From: Formosa sp. Hel1_31_208
GTDB lineage: Bacteria > Bacteroidota > Bacteroidia > Flavobacteriales > Flavobacteriaceae
Direction: 5' to 3'
Length of the DNA stretch: 64,000 nucleotides
Assembly: GCF_900104785.1 (NCBI RefSeq)
Contig: NZ_LT629733.1
Span: forward strand, 1,706,501-1,770,500
A model generated the notes under the pieces. That model was not told the DNA's origin and did no database searches. It saw only the letters and a program-made list of their open reading frames with translations. A program made the translations under genes and the position numbers. Below are positions 9,287-16,905 of this stretch, in pieces (position 1 is the stretch's first letter; every line of letters starts with the position of its first letter).

Positions 9287-9329
9287 TAAAAGTATTTGAT
9301 TAACTTCAGTGCTACAATGATAATCATCA
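9287..9329 (-). promoter_or_regulatory. Crp/Fnr-type operator plus -7 element before the lipoprotein pair
   Basis: Read on the minus strand, TGATGATTATCA occupies 9329-9318 and TACTTTTA (TAnnTTTR) 9294-9287, with 23 bases between. The predicted start of transcription is near 9282, just ahead of the 9269 ATG. Confidence 0.72.
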
Positions 9330-9483
9330 ATTAAGACTTTGTCAAGACTCCTTAATTTTGAATTTAGAAAGCATCATTTTAAATGATATAATGACGTAAT
9401 TATGTACAAGACATGTTCAACATAGGTAAAAAAAATGGTCTATTGTGTTTCTGTTTATAGATTTTATTAATCGATGTCTCATA
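9330..9483. other. Intergenic stretch without a recognised feature
   Basis: AT-rich DNA between the lipoprotein promoter and the stop of the small membrane-protein gene. I see no hairpin with a U-tract and no coding frame worth calling. Confidence 0.5.
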
Positions 9484-9639
9484 TTAGAATTTTACTGATC
9501 CAATTTTAATAATGATCCCAATAATAAAGAAGATAATACCTAAGGGCCAAACACCAGAATTTGGATAGATGAAGAGCCCTACAATAAGCCAAATTAAGCC
9601 TAGTGTTAAGAAAATAATGGATGTAGAGTTCTTTTGCAT
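9484..9639 (-). CDS. Small two-helix membrane protein (51 aa)
   Basis: A short gene read by hand from ATG at 9639 to TAA at 9486-9484. The product begins MQKNSTSIIFLTLGLIW and contains two hydrophobic segments (about 8-24 and 31-46) separated by a short turn with YPNSGVWP. This two-helix pattern is common in LiaI/LiaF-like or phage-shock-like small membrane proteins, but no function can be given. It has its own Crp/Fnr-type promoter, shared divergently with the ArsC-like gene, which supports it being real. Confidence 0.68.
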   Translation of the reverse strand: MQKNSTSIIFLTLGLIWLIVGLFIYPNSGVWPLGIIFFIIGIIIKIGSVKF

Positions 9640-9661
9640 GATAGCTCGTGATTTATGAAGT

Positions 9662-9735
9662 TAAATCTAATCAAAGTTGAGCATACCTAAGCTGACGAAA
9701 ATCATTTTTAGACGACTATTTTAAGTGTATTTTTA
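9662..9735. promoter_or_regulatory. Divergent promoter pair around one Crp/Fnr-type operator
   Basis: TGACGAAAATCA (9693-9704, one mismatch to TGAT-N4-ATCA) sits between two -7 elements. On the plus strand TATTTTTA is at 9728-9735; on the minus strand TAGATTTA runs 9669-9662. Each is exactly 23 bases from the operator edge, so one dimer could activate both the ArsC-like gene and the 51-residue membrane protein. Confidence 0.7.
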
Positions 9736-9759
9736 GTAGATTATATAAAGTAAAACCTC

Positions 9760-10125
9760 ATGGGACAGATTGCTACCTCAAACCGTCAAATCACCTTGTA
9801 TTATAGTTCTAAATCGGTGAGGGCCAAACAAACATTAATCTACGCTAAAGCAGAAGGATTACCCATTCAAGAGATTGATATTTTAAAAACTAAACTTACA
9901 GGAACTCAAATAGTAGAACTAGCCAATCGATTGAAAATTGAAGTTAAAGATTTTGTCAATCAGGAGCATCCAGAATATACGCGTCAGTTTGAACATCACG
10001 ATTTCTCAGAAAATGATTGGATTAAGATGATTCAGAAACATCCTGAAATTATGAAACAACCCATTGCGTTGAGAGGTGATATTGCAATCTTGGTAGAAAC
10101 TCCAACAGACATTATAAAAATTTAA
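9760..10125 (+). CDS. ArsC/Spx-family protein lacking the catalytic cysteine
   Basis: A 121-residue thioredoxin-fold protein of the arsenate-reductase-like (ArsC/Spx/YffB) family. The N-terminal strand 'QITLYYSSKSVRAKQTL' aligns with the usual CSKS active-site loop, but a Ser stands where the catalytic Cys should be; the whole protein has no Cys. The region 'LTGTQIVELANRLKIEVKDFVNQEHP' and the C-terminal 'MKQPIALRGDIAIL' match the family's conserved substrate-side elements. It is unlikely to be a reductase. Spx-like regulatory or binding roles are possible. It is expressed from a Crp/Fnr-type promoter. Confidence 0.8.
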   Translation: MGQIATSNRQITLYYSSKSVRAKQTLIYAKAEGLPIQEIDILKTKLTGTQIVELANRLKIEVKDFVNQEHPEYTRQFEHHDFSENDWIKMIQKHPEIMKQPIALRGDIAILVETPTDIIKI

Positions 10126-10297
10126 TGTTATCACTAATGATGTTATGCAAAAGTCCATTGCCAATTTTTAACTAAATAATATGTTCACCTTTAAAAACAA
10201 TGCTATTGCTCATTAAAACTTATTGCTTCTTTTTTTTGAAAATAAAAAGAATAGCAACTCATATAAATTTTTTTAAATTTAACAAAAAGAGGTTTTA

Positions 10298-12265
10298 ATG
10301 GCACAGCACAACCTAGAAGAGCACAGCGATAACCAAATCTTTAGACAAGATAAAGAGCTTTCTTTTGCTTTTTTATGCGGTATATTTCTTCTCGTTGGTT
10401 TTTTAATTGAAACATTATCTAATTTTTCTCATTGGCTGCCTTTGTCGAGTTATATAATATCCTACGTGTTTGGAGCCTTTTTTATCACTATTGCAGCCTA
10501 TAAAAAAATTATTAAAGGCGGTTTTGATATTGATTTTTTAATGATTTCGGCAGCGGGAGGAGCTGCATATATTGGTAGTTGGGCAGAAGGTGCTTTATTA
10601 CTATTCCTTTTTAGTTTAGGTCACGCTTTAGAACATTATGCAATGAATAAAGCCAAGAAGTCAATTGAGGCCTTAGGAGAATTATCACCCAAAACTGCGC
10701 TCGTCAAAAAAAAGGACACCCTCGTAGAAATACCGATAGAAGATTTAAGAATCAATAATGTAATTGTTGTAAAACCGAATACAAAAATTGCAGCAGATGG
10801 CGTTATCATAAGTGGAAGTAGTAGTGTAGATCAAGCTCCAATTACTGGTGAAAGTATTCCTTTAGACAAAACATGTATAGCCAATACAGAACACTTACCT
10901 GAGTTCACAGATATTGATAGAAGACATATTGTATTCGCAGGAACAATCAATGGCGATAATAGCCTTGAGGTTTTAGTTCTTAAACTCACTGAAGATTCTA
11001 CAGTGTCCAGATTAATTAAACTGGTAAGTGAAGTTGAAACTCAAAAATCGCCCACACAAAGACTAACCAAAAAGTTCGAGAAATGGTACGTTCCAATAGT
11101 GATAATTGTTGTGTTCTTGCTGTGCCTAGCTCATTTAGTTATTGATGAAAGTTTTAATACAAGTTTATATAGAGCAATAACAGTGTTAGTAGCGGCTAGT
11201 CCTTGTGCCTTAGCAATCTCTACACCAAGTGCCGTACTGAGCGGTATTGCACGAGCAGCTCAAAAAGGTATTCTAATTAAAGGTGGAAAAGCCTTAGAAG
11301 ATTTGGGGGAAATTACAACAATGGCATTTGATAAAACCGGAACACTTACAGAGGGAAGGCCTCAGCTAACAAACATAATTCCTTTTCATAATTTTGATGA
11401 CAACACATTTCTTAAGTTAGTACTTGAAGTGGAGAGCTTAAGTAACCATCCACTCGCCAAAGCAATAGCAAATGATATTATAAAAAAGTATGCTATTGAA
11501 TTTCAACATGAAGCCTCTGAAGTTTATGAGATACAAGGAAAAGGAATACGTGCGATTTATGAGGATAATGAAGTGTTTATAGGAAATGTAAAACTTATGG
11601 AAGCCTCAGGCATCATGGTTGACGATTTTGTTCTGACTAAAATGAAAGGTCTCTTAGAAAATGGACACACGGTTATGATTGTGGCCTGTAATAAGGCGGT
11701 TATCGGATTAATTAGTGTTATGGATACACCTCGGAAATCGGCAGTAGCAACATTAAAACGCTTAAGAGAAATTGGGATCAAACATATGATTATGCTTACT
11801 GGTGATCATCAAAATGTTGGTGATGCTATTGCAAAGCAAATTGGTCTTACCGATGTTAAAGGGAATTTATTACCCGAAGATAAAGTCGCTGCAATACAAA
11901 CATTAATCAAAAGAGATAAAAAAATAGCTATGGTTGGAGATGGTGTTAATGATGCACCAGCAATGGCATTAAGTACGGTGAGTGTTGCAATGGGAGCTGC
12001 AGGCAGTGATGTGGCTTTAGAAACAGCAGATGTCGCATTAATGTCTGATAAAATTGAGAATTTACCATTTGTGATAGGTTTAAGTAGAAAATCAAAGCAA
12101 ATTATTAAACAAAATATTTGGATAAGTTTAAGTGTTGTAGCACTGCTAGTTCCAGTGACTATTTTTGGTCTCACAAATATTGGTGTAGCTGTCGCTTTTC
12201 ATGAAGGATCAACTGTAGTGGTTGTTTTAAATGCCTTACGTTTACTTCGTTTTAAAATGGACTAA
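10298..12265 (+). CDS. P1B-4-type heavy-metal-transporting ATPase
   Basis: A 655-residue P-type ATPase with no N-terminal HMA metal-binding domain. The TM4 metal motif is SPC (301-303, VAASPCALAI) and the last helix holds HEGST (635-639). That pair defines the P1B-4 subgroup, whose members export Fe2+, Co2+ or Zn2+ (CtpD, CzcP, PfeT-like). Further motifs are TGES near 183, the phosphorylated D345 in DKTGT, the SNHPLAK histidine-proline motif and GDGVNDAP in the hinge. It faces the cytoplasm and inner membrane. A poorly conserved 172-base upstream region holds no clear Crp/Fnr-type site, so its control may differ from its neighbours. Confidence 0.93.
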   Translation: MAQHNLEEHSDNQIFRQDKELSFAFLCGIFLLVGFLIETLSNFSHWLPLSSYIISYVFGAFFITIAAYKKIIKGGFDIDFLMISAAGGAAYIGSWAEGALLLFLFSLGHALEHYAMNKAKKSIEALGELSPKTALVKKKDTLVEIPIEDLRINNVIVVKPNTKIAADGVIISGSSSVDQAPITGESIPLDKTCIANTEHLPEFTDIDRRHIVFAGTINGDNSLEVLVLKLTEDSTVSRLIKLVSEVETQKSPTQRLTKKFEKWYVPIVIIVVFLLCLAHLVIDESFNTSLYRAITVLVAASPCALAISTPSAVLSGIARAAQKGILIKGGKALEDLGEITTMAFDKTGTLTEGRPQLTNIIPFHNFDDNTFLKLVLEVESLSNHPLAKAIANDIIKKYAIEFQHEASEVYEIQGKGIRAIYEDNEVFIGNVKLMEASGIMVDDFVLTKMKGLLENGHTVMIVACNKAVIGLISVMDTPRKSAVATLKRLREIGIKHMIMLTGDHQNVGDAIAKQIGLTDVKGNLLPEDKVAAIQTLIKRDKKIAMVGDGVNDAPAMALSTVSVAMGAAGSDVALETADVALMSDKIENLPFVIGLSRKSKQIIKQNIWISLSVVALLVPVTIFGLTNIGVAVAFHEGSTVVVVLNALRLLRFKMD

Positions 12266-12324
12266 AACCGAATATTAGAATACGTTGTCAATATGTTTAA
12301 GTACATGCATTCTTAATGCTAAAC

Positions 12325-12367
12325 TGATAACCCTCATAGTTCATAAAACGCAGATATTTTACTTTTA
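12325..12367 (+). promoter_or_regulatory. Crp/Fnr-type operator plus -7 element before the CDP-alcohol transferase operon
   Basis: TGATAACCCTCA (12325-12336, one mismatch) is followed 23 bases later by TACTTTTA (12360-12367). The predicted transcript start is about 10 bases before the 12382 ATG. Confidence 0.62.
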
Positions 12368-12381
12368 TAAAAAAGAAGAAT

Positions 12382-12975
12382 ATGCTTACCTTTAAAAACT
12401 ACAATATAGCCGATTGGTTTTCATTTTATCGCATAGCAGCAGCTCCTTTCTTATTAGGATTGATTTGGATGGATCAACAATTGTTATTTGCGTCCTTTTT
12501 GTTGGTGAGTTACTCTACAGATGCTATTGATGGATTTCTTGCCAGAAAACTTAAAATTACGAGCCCTCGAGGTTCTCAATTAGACTCTTTTGGTGACCAA
12601 ATAACACTTATTATTGGATTGGCAGGACTCTTCTATTTTGAAACAGAGTTTATAAAGGAAAATTTGACACTTATCATTATAGCCTTTATTCCTTATATCG
12701 TTCAAATGCTCATTGCCTATTTCAAATATGGAAAAGCCACAGCATTTCATACTTATCTTGCAAAAATATCGGCGATTATGCAAAGTGTATTTATTCTTTA
12801 CGCTTTGTTCTTTGATCCTAACTATACACTTTTCTATATCATGATTGTGATTGGATTATTAGAAACATTTGAAGAGATTACTTTGATTTTTATGTTCCCT
12901 AATTGGGCGTCTGATGTTAAAGGTATTTATTGGGCATTAAAAGATAAACGGCGTTTAAAACAAGATAAATTATGA
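12382..12975 (+). CDS. CDP-alcohol phosphatidyltransferase family protein
   Basis: A 197-residue integral membrane enzyme of the PgsA/PssA superfamily. It shows the full signature with D47, DG at 50-51, AR at 54-55, G64, D68 and D72. Four to six hydrophobic segments surround this. The family moves a phosphoalcohol between CDP-diacylglycerol or CDP-alcohol and an acceptor; the acceptor here is not evident. The ATGA overlap with the following metallophosphoesterase points to coupled translation and perhaps consecutive steps in phospholipid metabolism. Confidence 0.9.
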   Translation: MLTFKNYNIADWFSFYRIAAAPFLLGLIWMDQQLLFASFLLVSYSTDAIDGFLARKLKITSPRGSQLDSFGDQITLIIGLAGLFYFETEFIKENLTLIIIAFIPYIVQMLIAYFKYGKATAFHTYLAKISAIMQSVFILYALFFDPNYTLFYIMIVIGLLETFEEITLIFMFPNWASDVKGIYWALKDKRRLKQDKL

Positions 12976-14189
12976 AAAGCTATTCGCTTTTTACTATCAT
13001 CCTATTATGCATAGCTATCGTTTGTTTGGATACTCTGGCATTTTACTGGTTACAATCTATTACTCAATTTATAAATTCTTCTTCTCTAAAAATGAGCATT
13101 CATGTCTTGTTTTGGATATTTACTGCTGGCTTAGTGGCATCTATTATTATTTTAAAAATCAGACTGGATGATATGGATCCCAAGCGAAAGCATATTTTGG
13201 TATCGTCACTTTACGGACTTACAGTATCGTCATTTGTACCAAAATTCCTTTTTGTAATTATTATATCGGTTTTATATTTTACCAACAGTGTTTTTTCTGA
13301 AACGGAATCTTTGATTATTGTACCTGTAGTTGGTTTGTTATCAGGTTTTATTCCTTTTTTCTTCATTCTCTATGGCATTTTTAAATCGGCTTATCGCTTT
13401 AAGGTATATCATCAGAAAGTAAAATTTCAAAATTTACCAAAAGCATTCAACGGATTAAAAATTGTGCAACTATCAGATATCCATTTAGGCAGTTTTAATT
13501 ATAGATATCACATTTTAGGTCCAGTTATCGAGAAGATTAATCATCTTAAACCTGATTATATCTTAATTACTGGTGACCTTGTCAATAATTATGCATGGGA
13601 ATTACGGGGTTGGCACAGCGTGTTTAAAAACTTAAAGGCGCAAGAAGGGAAGTTTGCTGTTTTAGGAAATCATGATTATGGGGATTATAGTGAATGGAAT
13701 AGCGAGGTTGAAAAGAATGAAAATTTTGAAGCTATTAAAGCATTTTACGAAACGATTGATTTTAAACTACTTTTGAATACATCACTAGTCTTATCACGCA
13801 AAGATGAACACATTGCCTTAATTGGTGTGGAAAATTGGGGAAAGCCACCGTTTAAACAATATGGAAAACTAGATAAAGCGATGGCAGATACTAGCGATAT
13901 TCCCTTTAAAATATTATTATCACATGACCCAACACATTGGTCAGAAGAGGTCTTGAACCAAACAAATATTAATCTCACATTATCTGGTCATACACATGGC
14001 ATGCAAGCAGGATTTCAGCGTAAGAGCTTTCAATGGAGTCCCATACAGTATAACTATAAGCATTGGGCAGGCTTGTACAAAGTGGGCAGGCAATATCTTT
14101 ATGTTAATAGGGGTTTAGGTTGGTTAGGTTTTCCTGGACGCCTTGGCATGCGCCCTGAGATTACTCTTATAGAACTAAGAAGTGTTTAA
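12972..14189 (+). CDS. Membrane-anchored calcineurin-like metallophosphoesterase
   Basis: A 405-residue protein with three or four N-terminal membrane helices (about 5-30, 42-62, 82-105, 115-140) and a C-terminal phosphoesterase domain. Metal-binding motifs are D169 and H171 in LSDIHLG, D202 in GDLVNN, N233/H234/D235 in GNHDYG, and GHTHG near 338. This layout is like YaeI/LpxH-type or UDP-diacylglucosamine-like hydrolases acting at the membrane. It overlaps the CDP-alcohol transferase stop by 4 bases. A substrate in phospholipid turnover is an inference from that pairing. Confidence 0.9.
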   Translation: MKSYSLFTIILLCIAIVCLDTLAFYWLQSITQFINSSSLKMSIHVLFWIFTAGLVASIIILKIRLDDMDPKRKHILVSSLYGLTVSSFVPKFLFVIIISVLYFTNSVFSETESLIIVPVVGLLSGFIPFFFILYGIFKSAYRFKVYHQKVKFQNLPKAFNGLKIVQLSDIHLGSFNYRYHILGPVIEKINHLKPDYILITGDLVNNYAWELRGWHSVFKNLKAQEGKFAVLGNHDYGDYSEWNSEVEKNENFEAIKAFYETIDFKLLLNTSLVLSRKDEHIALIGVENWGKPPFKQYGKLDKAMADTSDIPFKILLSHDPTHWSEEVLNQTNINLTLSGHTHGMQAGFQRKSFQWSPIQYNYKHWAGLYKVGRQYLYVNRGLGWLGFPGRLGMRPEITLIELRSV

Positions 14190-14199
14190 ATACTTTAAC

Positions 14200-14242
14200 T
14201 GATTTTTATCATAGTAAAAAAAAGGGTTATTAACTACCTTGA
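14200..14242 (+). promoter_or_regulatory. Crp/Fnr-type operator plus -7 element before the 14268 operon
   Basis: Perfect TGATTTTTATCA at 14200-14211, then TACCTTGA (an imperfect TAnnTTTG) at 14235-14242 after 23 bases. It lies 10 bases beyond the stop of the phosphoesterase gene. Confidence 0.72.
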
Positions 14243-14267
14243 CAGGAGAATATTAAGGTGTTAGACC

Positions 14268-14777
14268 ATGTCAAGAATAAAAAAAATACGTATCGCAGTA
14301 TTGGCAATCGTTGGGTTACTATTGTTATTTGGTATTTGGTATCAGTATAGATATTCAATGGATAAAGCCGAGACATTTCAAGTGAATTCGTCGGTAGATA
14401 CTTCCAATACATTTTTAATTGCCACACAAGGCAGTGATTTTAAGAATAGCATAACGCAACATATAGTTAATCATTTCAAAGCAAAAGCCATTTTTATTAA
14501 TGTCATAGATATTTCCGAATTAGAAATTATAGAACCCACGGATTATAACGCCATGTTAATCATTCATACGTGGGAAAACTGGAAACCACCAATTTCTGTT
14601 GAACATTTTATCAATAGATCAAAAGCCTATAAAGATAGGATTGTTGTTATAACAACATCTGGCGAAGGATCTTATAAGATGACCGAAGTAGATGCCATAA
14701 CGGGCGAATCAAAAACAGAAAACATTATACCTATAACTAAACTGGCAATTAATAAACTTGAATTAATTCTGAATTAA
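14268..14777 (+). CDS. Membrane-anchored protein with a flavodoxin-like region, unknown function
   Basis: A 169-residue protein with one N-terminal membrane anchor (about 8-26) and a soluble domain. The start of the soluble part, 'NTFLIATQGSDFKNSITQHI', and the later 'DRIVVITTSGEGSYK' have the strand-loop-helix pattern of flavodoxin-like folds, though the T/S/T phosphate loop is not clearly kept. Family not recognised. It opens an operon with an FMN-binding PNPOx-like gene 19 bases downstream, a zinc-ribbon protein and a broken membrane-protein gene. This makes a redox link plausible. Confidence 0.65.
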   Translation: MSRIKKIRIAVLAIVGLLLLFGIWYQYRYSMDKAETFQVNSSVDTSNTFLIATQGSDFKNSITQHIVNHFKAKAIFINVIDISELEIIEPTDYNAMLIIHTWENWKPPISVEHFINRSKAYKDRIVVITTSGEGSYKMTEVDAITGESKTENIIPITKLAINKLELILN

Positions 14778-14796
14778 CTGTATTAAAGTATATATC

Positions 14797-15255
14797 ATGA
14801 TTAGAAGTCTAAAACAGAAGGAATGTCTGCATATCCTAACTAATAATTATATTGGTCATTTAGCTTATCTATACAAAGGCGCACCATTTATTGCGCCAAT
14901 CACATATTATTTTGATGAACGTATTAATGCAATTGTGGGGTATTCTGCCGAAGGTCATAAAACTAAAGCCATGCGAAAACATAGCGCTGTTTGTATGGAA
15001 GTTTCAGAGATAGAATCTGTTAATGTTTGGGACTCCATATTAGTGCATGGTCACTACGAAGAATTAGAAGGAAGTGAAGCTAAAGCATATCTTCATGGGT
15101 TTTCTTTAGGTGTTAAAGATTTAATCATGAGAAAAGAGCATCGGAAATTGGACTTCATCAACCAGTTTTCAAGCAAAATATACAAGGATATTCCAATTGT
15201 ATTTGTAATTCGAATAGAAGACATTACTGGAAAAATGCGACGACATGAAGACTGA
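14797..15255 (+). CDS. Pyridoxamine 5'-phosphate oxidase-like FMN-binding protein
   Basis: A 152-residue split-barrel flavin protein. The N-terminal 'HLAYLYKGAPFIAPITYYFDE' and 'GYSAEGHKTKAMRKHSAVCMEV' match the nitroimidazole-resistance/PNPOx-like family that binds FMN at a dimer interface, with 'VHGHYEEL' as the third strand element. It is too short and lacks the residues of true PdxH. Its likely role is reduction of a small molecule or heme-like ligand. It is the second gene of a four-gene operon behind a Crp/Fnr-type promoter. Confidence 0.85.
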   Translation: MIRSLKQKECLHILTNNYIGHLAYLYKGAPFIAPITYYFDERINAIVGYSAEGHKTKAMRKHSAVCMEVSEIESVNVWDSILVHGHYEELEGSEAKAYLHGFSLGVKDLIMRKEHRKLDFINQFSSKIYKDIPIVFVIRIEDITGKMRRHED

Positions 15256-15272
15256 TAATATAATTTAATATT

Positions 15273-15542
15273 ATGACGACTTCTAAAACTTATAAGTTTT
15301 GCCAAAGTTGTGGCATGCCAATTAAACAAGACTCATATTTTGGAGAAACAAATCTAGATGGGTCTAAGAACCATATATATTGCAGTTTTTGCTATGAAAA
15401 TGGTGCCTTTACAATTAACGGGACGGCTAAGGAAATGGATTTATTTTGTAAAGAACAAATGGTCGAGAATGAATCTTTAAAATTTCTTGCTTGGTTATTG
15501 ACAAGAGGGATTCCAAGACTTGAACGTTGGAAAAACACCTAA
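15273..15542 (+). CDS. Zinc-ribbon domain protein
   Basis: An 89-residue protein with four metal-ligand cysteines, CQSC near the N-terminus (about 11-14) and CSFC about 23 residues later. This is the pattern of the putative zinc-ribbon domain found alone or attached to AraC-type or other regulators. The C-terminal half is helical with no recognised motif. It sits 17 bases after the FMN-binding gene and 1 base before the next frame. A role in metal sensing or protein-protein contact is inference. Confidence 0.78.
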   Translation: MTTSKTYKFCQSCGMPIKQDSYFGETNLDGSKNHIYCSFCYENGAFTINGTAKEMDLFCKEQMVENESLKFLAWLLTRGIPRLERWKNT

Positions 15543-15543
15543 A

Positions 15544-15921
15544 ATGAATACTAAAAACCAAAATAAGACGTCGAATCTATTAAAATATATAGCACGTTAT
15601 GCACTGCTTTTAATTGCGAGCCTATTGTTCGCATTTGCATTATTGTCCGGTTCTGAGGGCTATGGTGGTGGAATAATGGGAATTGTAAAAAACAGCCCTA
15701 ACGCTTTGCCTTGGGTGGTTTTAATGTTCTTGGTGTTTGTTGCCTAGAAAAGAGAAATGGTTGGAGGCGTATTAATTATTTGTTTTGGTTTGTTCTTTGT
15801 GTACTTCTTGAACTTTAGAGGTTCTAATTTCGTATGGTTAGTTTTTATAATAACGCTACTCATACCTATACTTGGGTCATTATTTATATTAAGTTGGTAT
15901 CTAGTAAAGTACAATAAATAA
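15544..15921 (+). pseudogene. Small membrane protein gene split by an in-frame TAG
   Basis: The frame starts at ATG 15544 and hits TAG at 15745-15747 after 67 residues, directly behind 'WVVLMFLVFVA'. The same frame stays open for another 57 codons to TAA at 15919-15921. Both halves are strongly hydrophobic and read as one four-helix protein ('LLSGSEGYGGGIMGIVKNSP', then 'KREMVGGVLIICFGLFFVYF' and 'TLLIPILGSLFILSWYLVK'). The context suggests Trp at the stop (TGG to TAG). It is either a recent nonsense mutation, a sequencing error, or two separate small proteins with the second beginning at ATG 15757. Confidence 0.65.
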
Positions 15922-15995
15922 TAGCGAATTAAGTATGATATGAATGAGTGTTATTGGGTTCAGCTTGAATTATTTCTAGACTCGCTTTTCTCATT

Positions 15996-16649
15996 TCAAC
16001 TGTCTTTTATAGAATTCGATTTTAAATGTTGATATAATGAAATAGCCAATAATACAAACCATAATATAAAACATGAAAAAGTGATTTTTTGAATCACGGG
16101 AAGCAGGTGTATATATGAACCTGTTTCATAAATGAAATAATTAATAAAAAAAATAATAACACAAAATATCCCAAGGTGTTGTAATGTTCTAAAACGAATT
16201 TTATGGAGTTCAATAATAAGGCTTATGATGGCAATGACTCCAAAAACTCCTGCAATTCGGACAATACTATCATGGGTTTCCGAAGCAATAAATAACATTA
16301 CAATGAGCGCCAAGAAACCACTTAGCCTCATAATCCAAAGATTTGTACTTTTTTTGACAAATAGCTTAGGTAGATGATACCAAAGCAATAATAGGCTTGC
16401 ACACAATATTCCAAGAGCCGCTCTTGCAAATAAACGTGCATCATTGGGTGCACCATTAACAGCATGACTATCTAATAAGTCACATAGATAATTGTTCCAA
16501 AAGCTAAATCCGCTTTGTTCAATAGAGTCCCATGAACCCCCTGGATATTTAAATGCAGCTATGATATAAAGTAGCACAAACATTCCTATTCCTATCACTG
16601 GAAAAAATGCGATATAATACTTTGGGAAGTTCGACTTAGTTGGTGTCAT
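15996..16649 (-). CDS. Polytopic membrane protein, DUF998-like
   Basis: A 217-residue integral membrane protein with six hydrophobic segments (about 12-32, 73-92, 103-122, 128-146, 155-172, 182-205). The first periplasmic loop holds 'YPGGSWDSIEQSGFSFWNNYLCDLL'-type sequence, which resembles DUF998 proteins. No catalytic motif is visible. It is a single gene, convergent with the split-gene operon and transcribed from a Crp/Fnr-type promoter upstream. Function unknown. Confidence 0.7.
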   Translation of the reverse strand: MTPTKSNFPKYYIAFFPVIGIGMFVLLYIIAAFKYPGGSWDSIEQSGFSFWNNYLCDLLDSHAVNGAPNDARLFARAALGILCASLLLLWYHLPKLFVKKSTNLWIMRLSGFLALIVMLFIASETHDSIVRIAGVFGVIAIISLIIELHKIRFRTLQHLGIFCVIIFFINYFIYETGSYIHLLPVIQKITFSCFILWFVLLAISLYQHLKSNSIKDS

Positions 16650-16669
16650 TTCTGTCTTTTAATTCGTAT

Positions 16670-16713
16670 TAAATGTACTCGATTTTAATACTAAAAGACA
16701 ATGATTAATATCA
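16670..16713 (-). promoter_or_regulatory. Crp/Fnr-type operator plus -7 element before the DUF998-like gene
   Basis: Minus-strand TGATATTAATCA (16713-16702) is a perfect site. TACATTTA runs 16677-16670. The gap here is 24 bases, one more than at every other site. Confidence 0.7.
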
Positions 16714-16847
16714 TTTGAACGCTTTATACTGCGGATATATCTCTTATTCAACCAATTGTAGACGCTGTAAGGTGTTTTGAATCTGAAACAGTAGAATATT
16801 AGTTCTCATTCTCGATGTAACCGTCCTTGATAATTTTTTTTGTAAAA

Positions 16848-16890
16848 TGATGAAAATCATTGTTTTAGCCTTGAATTTAAACTTACTTTG
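16848..16890 (+). promoter_or_regulatory. Crp/Fnr-type operator plus -7 element before the YtfI/YtfJ-like pair
   Basis: Perfect TGATGAAAATCA at 16848-16859 with TTACTTTG at 16883-16890 after 23 bases. The predicted transcript start, near 16895, lies downstream of a possible TTG start at 16888. It therefore favours the ATG at 16906 for the gene. Confidence 0.72.
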
Positions 16891-16905
16891 AAGCAAAAGC
16901 AAAGC

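Noticed and set aside
10201..10212. TGCTATTGCTCA before the P1B-4 ATPase as a regulon site
   Set aside because: Two mismatches and no TAnnTTTR element at the required distance; it is also 86 bases from the start codon.
16888..16890. TTG start for the DUF2953-like gene
   Set aside because: It lies within the -7 element and before the predicted transcript start.
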